Source: Candidatus Doudnabacteria bacterium (GTDB lineage: Bacteria; Patescibacteriota; Doudnabacteria; UBA920). From it: a stretch of 7,915 bases of DNA. Position 1 is the stretch's first letter. The number at the start of each line of letters is the position of its first letter. Under the pieces are notes generated by a model that was not told where the DNA came from, made no database searches, and saw only the letters and a list, made by a program, of their open reading frames with translations. Of this stretch, positions 5,209 to 7,915 are shown in pieces. Position numbers and translations under genes: made by a program. The stretch lies in assembly GCA_903913365.1 (NCBI GenBank), contig CAIWKW010000020.1, positions 1 through 7,915 of the forward strand, written 5' to 3'.

Positions 5209-6120
5209 TTAATTTACTTCAGCTTCCTGTTCAACCAAGCTTTCCGTAATGTTTTTTTGCCCTTTATTTTTTGCCAAGAGGCCGGCTTTAACCAGAAGCT
5301 GCAAAGCTTTTTTGTGCTCCAAATCTTTTAAAGTTTGACCGGAGCTTAAACGCACGGCCGCTTCTATTGCGTGAAAATCGTAAAAATATTTGAAATGTTC
5401 CTCCAGAGCTTTGGCCTGCCTGCAGCAGTATAAAAGTTTATAGTTCTTGGAATTTTCCGGATATTCATAATCAAGCCCAAGCAGCCAAACAGAAAGCAGC
5501 TCAAGTTTTTCCGCGGTAAGACCAATGTTAATAAATATTGCCTGTACAATGTTGTCTTTCGGAGCAAGTTTAATTAATGCCCCAAGCAGCATTAAGCTGT
5601 CTATTTTTCCGGTGTGGAGCCTTGTAGCCAAAAAGAATGCCTCAAAAGGAATTTTTTTTACAAACGGTTCGCTGTGCGGGGTATTTAGCAGTAAGTAATT
5701 TTTTAAAAATCCTTCGGCCATATGGCTGCTTACTTTAATTCTGGCAAAAAGATTTTGTATCTCAGCCTGTTTCAGCAAAGCCAGAAGAATAGCTTCGGCT
5801 CCAACAGAATCTTGATTTTTTTTGGCGAGCCGGTAAGCTTCCAGCCAGACTTGTTTGGCGTCTTCACTGAATGCCTGGTAAATATCAATTTCGGCAATAA
5901 TATTATTTTTTTGTTGCTGTGGCTTGCCGATAAGCAGGCGTAAAATAGTGCTTATTTTTTTCTTGCGGATTTCCGAGGCTTCAAATGAAGCAGAAAAAGT
6001 CAGCATCTGCGCTTCGTAAAGAGCGGAAAGACCCCAGCCAAGGTTTGAGGGCTGATACTTAATATTTGGTTCCTTTTCCGGAGAAAAGGCATTTGTATTT
6101 TTTTTCGGATTGCCAGCCAT
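5209..6120 (-). CDS. Stand-alone Clp N-terminal (Clp R) domain protein, no ATPase module
   Basis: The protein of 303 residues resembles the N-terminal substrate and adaptor-binding domain of ClpC/ClpA chaperones, but ends without an AAA+ module, so it cannot unfold proteins by itself. The first Clp repeat is about 83-139: FSEDAKQVWLEAYRLAKK, then GAEAILLALLKQ, then the LFARIKV helix. The second is about 157-205, IPFEAFFLATRL then SLMLLGALIKL and ending GLTAEKLELL. The N-terminal 80 residues are polar and basic (KKK, KPQQQKNN) with no clear membrane segment. The C-terminal third is helical and charged, and I do not recognise it. The start is the ATG at 6118-6120. It is divergent from the Mur ligase, and no Shine-Dalgarno is visible. 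It may be an adaptor, a decoy of a Clp protease, or the leftover of a split or truncated ClpC. Match to Clp-N is by pattern only, with moderate certainty. Confidence 0.72.
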   Translation of the reverse strand: MAGNPKKNTNAFSPEKEPNIKYQPSNLGWGLSALYEAQMLTFSASFEASEIRKKKISTILRLLIGKPQQQKNNIIAEIDIYQAFSEDAKQVWLEAYRLAKKNQDSVGAEAILLALLKQAEIQNLFARIKVSSHMAEGFLKNYLLLNTPHSEPFVKKIPFEAFFLATRLHTGKIDSLMLLGALIKLAPKDNIVQAIFINIGLTAEKLELLSVWLLGLDYEYPENSKNYKLLYCCRQAKALEEHFKYFYDFHAIEAAVRLSSGQTLKDLEHKKALQLLVKAGLLAKNKGQKNITESLVEQEAEVN

Positions 6121-6156
6121 AATTTAAATTTTGTTTCTATAAGTCCCGTTTCATTA

Positions 6157-6162
6157 ATTATA
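6157..6162 (-). promoter_or_regulatory. Possible -10 box for the Clp-N gene
   Basis: TATAAT on the minus strand, ending 36 bases before the ATG. No convincing -35 lies at the right distance, and the DNA is AT-rich, so support is weak. Confidence 0.35.
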
Positions 6163-6169
6163 AAATATT

Positions 6170-6199
6170 TTTTCAATTTTGGCTATTTTCAGCTATAAT
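6170..6199 (+). promoter_or_regulatory. Mur ligase promoter, near-leaderless; decides the start codon
   Basis: A perfect -10 TATAAT (6194-6199) with a weak -35 TTTTCA (6170-6175, 18-base spacing). The -10 ends 9 bases before the ATG at 6209. A TTG at 6179 lies in frame further upstream, but this promoter falls inside that extension, so the ATG is the better start. Confidence 0.55.
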
Positions 6200-6208
6200 A
6201 TAACGGTT

Positions 6209-7570
6209 ATGAAGCAAATAATAAAAAAATTACTTCCGAAAAGATTTTTAAGGTTTATTAGGCCAATCTATCACGGCTCCATTGCTCTTATGGCCAGCTC
6301 ATATTTTGGCCATCCCAGCCAAAAACTTTTGGTGGTTGGAATTACCGGTACAGCCGGAAAATCCACCACCGCGGCCATGCTGGCGGAGATTTTAAATTAT
6401 AGCGGCAAAAAATGCGGCTATATTACCACGGTAAATTTTTTTGACGGAAAAACAGATTACATTAATAAGCACGGCATGTCCATGCCCGGCGGCTGGCTTT
6501 TGCAAAAACAACTAAGGCAAATGCTGGACAACGGCTGCGGCTATGCGATTGTGGAATGCACCTCGGAAGGTCTGGTGCAAAACAGGCATTTTGGCATTAA
6601 GTTTGACGCGGCAATTTTTACCAACCTTACTGAAGCGCATTTGGAAGCTCACGGCAGCTTTGAAAATTATAAGGTTGCCAAAGGGCGCTTGTTTGCTGAG
6701 TTGGGTAAACAGGTGTACGGCACGGCAAAAACCGGCGGTATTCCAAAAACAATTATTGCGAATTTGGACAGCCCGTATGCCGAATATTTTTTGTCATTTA
6801 AGGTAGATAAAAAAATTGGCGTGACTTTGGACGAAGCCAAAAAATATTTTCAATTGGACCAAGTTATGCTTATTTCCGACATTAAGGCCGCGGCTAATTT
6901 GGATTTTGCTTTTGAGCATACGGCATTTACTTTAAATATGTTTGGTGAATTTAATGCCGTAAACGCCGGCCTGGCCGCTGCTGCGGCAAGTGTGTTCGGC
7001 GTGAGCCTTGAGCAGTCGGCCGCGGCGCTAAAAACTTTTATTGGCGTGCCAGGCAGAATGGAACCGATTCAAAACAACAAAGGAATTCAAATTTTGGTGG
7101 ATTACGGCTGTGAGCCTTCAAGTTTTGAGGCTGCCATAAAGGCCGCGTCAAAAATTCCCCATAAAAAGTTAATTCATGTTTTTGGCTCTACCGGAGGGCA
7201 CAGAGATGTGGCAAAAAGATCTTTATTTGGAAAAATATCCGCCCAATTTGCTGACAAAATTATTATTACCAATGACGACGTTTATGACAGCGACCCGGAG
7301 AAAATTGCTTCTGATATTGCCGAAGGGGTGAGACAAGTTGCCCATTCGACAGGCTCAGGGCAGGAAAGTAAAAAGTTAAAAGTTAAAAGTGTGGAAACAA
7401 TACTTGACCGCAGGCTGGCCATTGCTAACGCTTTGGCTACTGCAGAGAAAGACGATTTGGTGTTAATTACCGGCAAGGGGAGCGAGCAGTTTTTGGTTTT
7501 ACCAGGCAATAAGCGGATTGCATGGGATGACAGGGTTGTTGTCAGGGAGTGTTTAAAAAATTTGAGATAA
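6209..7570 (+). CDS. MurE-like Mur ligase lacking the N-terminal UDP-sugar domain
   Basis: Mur ligases join an amino acid to a peptidoglycan precursor using ATP through an acyl-phosphate. The protein of 453 residues has the P-loop GITGTAGKSTT (44-54) and TNLTEAHLEAHGSFENYKVAKGRLF (138-162), which holds the catalytic histidine region and the lysine usually carbamylated. It also has NLDSPYA (185-191), FGEFNAVNAG (245-254), PGRMEPI (281-287), FGSTGGHRD (325-333) and GKGSEQ (422-427). This order is MurE-like. Two departures stand out. Only about 43 residues precede the P-loop, so the roughly 100-residue UDP-MurNAc-binding domain of MurE is absent; instead there is a basic, hydrophobic start (KKLLPKRFLRFIRP). 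The DNPR-type substrate motif reads DDVY (356-359). The substrate is therefore uncertain. Residues 379-394 are encoded by repeat DNA. The ATG is preferred over an in-frame TTG at 6179 because the promoter lies between them. Annotation pipelines may call it MurE. Confidence 0.85.
   Translation: MKQIIKKLLPKRFLRFIRPIYHGSIALMASSYFGHPSQKLLVVGITGTAGKSTTAAMLAEILNYSGKKCGYITTVNFFDGKTDYINKHGMSMPGGWLLQKQLRQMLDNGCGYAIVECTSEGLVQNRHFGIKFDAAIFTNLTEAHLEAHGSFENYKVAKGRLFAELGKQVYGTAKTGGIPKTIIANLDSPYAEYFLSFKVDKKIGVTLDEAKKYFQLDQVMLISDIKAAANLDFAFEHTAFTLNMFGEFNAVNAGLAAAAASVFGVSLEQSAAALKTFIGVPGRMEPIQNNKGIQILVDYGCEPSSFEAAIKAASKIPHKKLIHVFGSTGGHRDVAKRSLFGKISAQFADKIIITNDDVYDSDPEKIASDIAEGVRQVAHSTGSGQESKKLKVKSVETILDRRLAIANALATAEKDDLVLITGKGSEQFLVLPGNKRIAWDDRVVVRECLKNLR
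7345..7364 (+). repeat. REP-like motif inside the Mur ligase gene
   Basis: The motif TTCGACAGGCTCAGGGCAGG lies in the coding region, giving STGSGQE. Its reverse strand reads CPEPVEW, a translation that I recall as a frequent artefact of this repeat family in environmental genomes. It falls between the substrate-motif region and the last conserved block. Confidence 0.6.
7367..7390 (+). repeat. Heptamer tandem repeat inside the Mur ligase gene
   Basis: AAAAGTT twice plus a partial third (7371-7390), encoding SKKLKVKS. The 18 bases 7367-7384 recur exactly in the tsaB-like gene at 7882-7899, in the same frame. Confidence 0.9.
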
Positions 7571-7737
7571 AATTGACCTAATTATTCTAATTTCTCTCCC
7601 TATGGGAGATCTTTATGATAATTAACCTAAATAATGCCAAATATTTAATGACTAAGTATCGAAGCACTTACAATTAGACATTAGTTATTGAGATTTATTT
7701 AGAATAATTAGAGCAATTAGGTTAATTAGAATAATTT
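7571..7737. repeat. Nonamer inverted-repeat intergenic element, copy 2
   Basis: It fills the gap between the Mur ligase stop and the tsaB-like start. The left arm has CTAATT at 7578 and 7587. The right arm has AATTAG at 7706, 7715 and 7724 with a degenerate ATTTAG at 7697, all at 9-base spacing. The 15 bases at 7706-7720 are the exact complement of 3651-3665 in copy 1. The interior differs from copy 1 and includes a hairpin TCTCCC/GGGAGA near 7594-7608. No ORF is present. Confidence 0.8.
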
Positions 7738-7740
7738 TTT

Positions 7741-7915
7741 ATGATTTTATTCATCGATTCAACCGATTACACCAGCGTTATTTACGCTGTAAAAGTTGGA
7801 GACAGAGTTTCCAAAAAAGTTTACAAAGCCGACCCGCATAAAAGCCATGAGACTTTGGGTTTTTTGGCTTCGTTCATAAAGAGTAAAAAGTTAAAAGTTG
7901 AAAGTATAAAGAAAA
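7741..7915 (+). CDS. tsaB: TsaB-like protein, N-terminal fragment (cut by window edge)
   Basis: Fifty-eight codons are visible from the ATG at 7741. The start MILFIDSTDYTSVIYAV is the first beta-hairpin of the ASKHA-type fold of TsaB (usually ILaIDTS...), and KADPHKSHETLGFLASFI corresponds to the HSE-LLP helix of that family. TsaB pairs with TsaD and TsaE to make threonylcarbamoyladenosine at position 37 of ANN-decoding tRNAs. The diagnostic GPGSFTG-like motif would lie beyond the window, so assignment rests on the first 58 residues. No Shine-Dalgarno is visible; the AATTAGAAT of the repeat element lies 8-16 bases upstream. The frame contains the same heptamer repeat as the Mur ligase gene. 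Confidence 0.65.
   Translation, partial: MILFIDSTDYTSVIYAVKVGDRVSKKVYKADPHKSHETLGFLASFIKSKKLKVESIKK
7882..7906 (+). repeat. Heptamer tandem repeat inside the tsaB-like gene
   Basis: AAAAGTT twice (7886-7899) followed by the variant GAAAGTA (7900-7906), encoding SKKLKVES. Its first 18 bases are identical to 7367-7384. Confidence 0.88.

Noticed and set aside
6179..6208. TTG start adding ten residues to the Mur ligase
   Set aside because: The TATAAT promoter lies inside this extension, so a transcript starting there could not include it.
7282..7509. 75-codon minus-strand ORF containing CPEPVEW
   Set aside because: It is the reverse-strand reading of the REP-like motif and of the Mur ligase gene.

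Overview
The window looks like a chromosomal piece of a Candidate Phyla Radiation bacterium (Patescibacteria, probably Parcubacteria-like). This is inferred from gene style, not from a marker gene. It carries a Mur ligase lacking its usual N-terminal domain, a FemA/FemB-type transferase and a partial TsaB-like protein. The intergenic DNA is rich in palindromes, and short tandem repeats read in frame inside genes. Base composition is moderately AT-rich. No protein gene has a convincing Shine-Dalgarno sequence, and several have a promoter -10 box only 6-9 bases before the start codon, which suggests leaderless mRNAs.

Layout: 1-1991 (minus) is uvrB, cut by the window edge at its C-terminus. From 1992 to 3076 there is no conventional gene, but the stretch is far from empty. 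It holds two apparent minus-strand transcription units, each with a sigma70-type promoter, perfectly paired stems and an intrinsic terminator. RNA B lies at about 2024-2304 and RNA A at about 2629-3014. A third structured stretch lies between them at 2411-2612. Neither RNA resembles tmRNA, RNase P RNA, SRP RNA or 6S RNA as far as I can judge by eye. These two RNAs are the best candidates for something undescribed. RNA B displays the same C/U-rich, anti-Shine-Dalgarno-like heptamer in two hairpin loops. RNA A contains an exposed AAGGAGG in front of a 17-codon ORF that ends at the terminator stem.

3077-3631 (plus) is ruvA. It is followed by an inverted-repeat intergenic element built from nonamers (CTAATTNNN), then a FemAB-family transferase (3843-4808, plus) and a strong bidirectional terminator. 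4905-5208 is a cluster of palindromes without a gene. 5209-6120 (minus) is a stand-alone Clp N-terminal-domain protein with no ATPase module. It is divergent from the Mur ligase (6209-7570, plus). A second copy of the nonamer element (7571-7737) follows, then the start of a tsaB-like gene running off the window.

Functionally the window mixes DNA repair (uvrB, ruvA), cell-wall building (FemAB-like, Mur ligase), proteostasis (Clp-N protein) and tRNA modification (tsaB-like). The genes do not form one pathway. The features that connect them are regulatory and structural: leaderless promoters, divergent promoters that share DNA, nonamer elements filling two stop-to-start gaps, and heptamer tandem repeats inside three coding regions.
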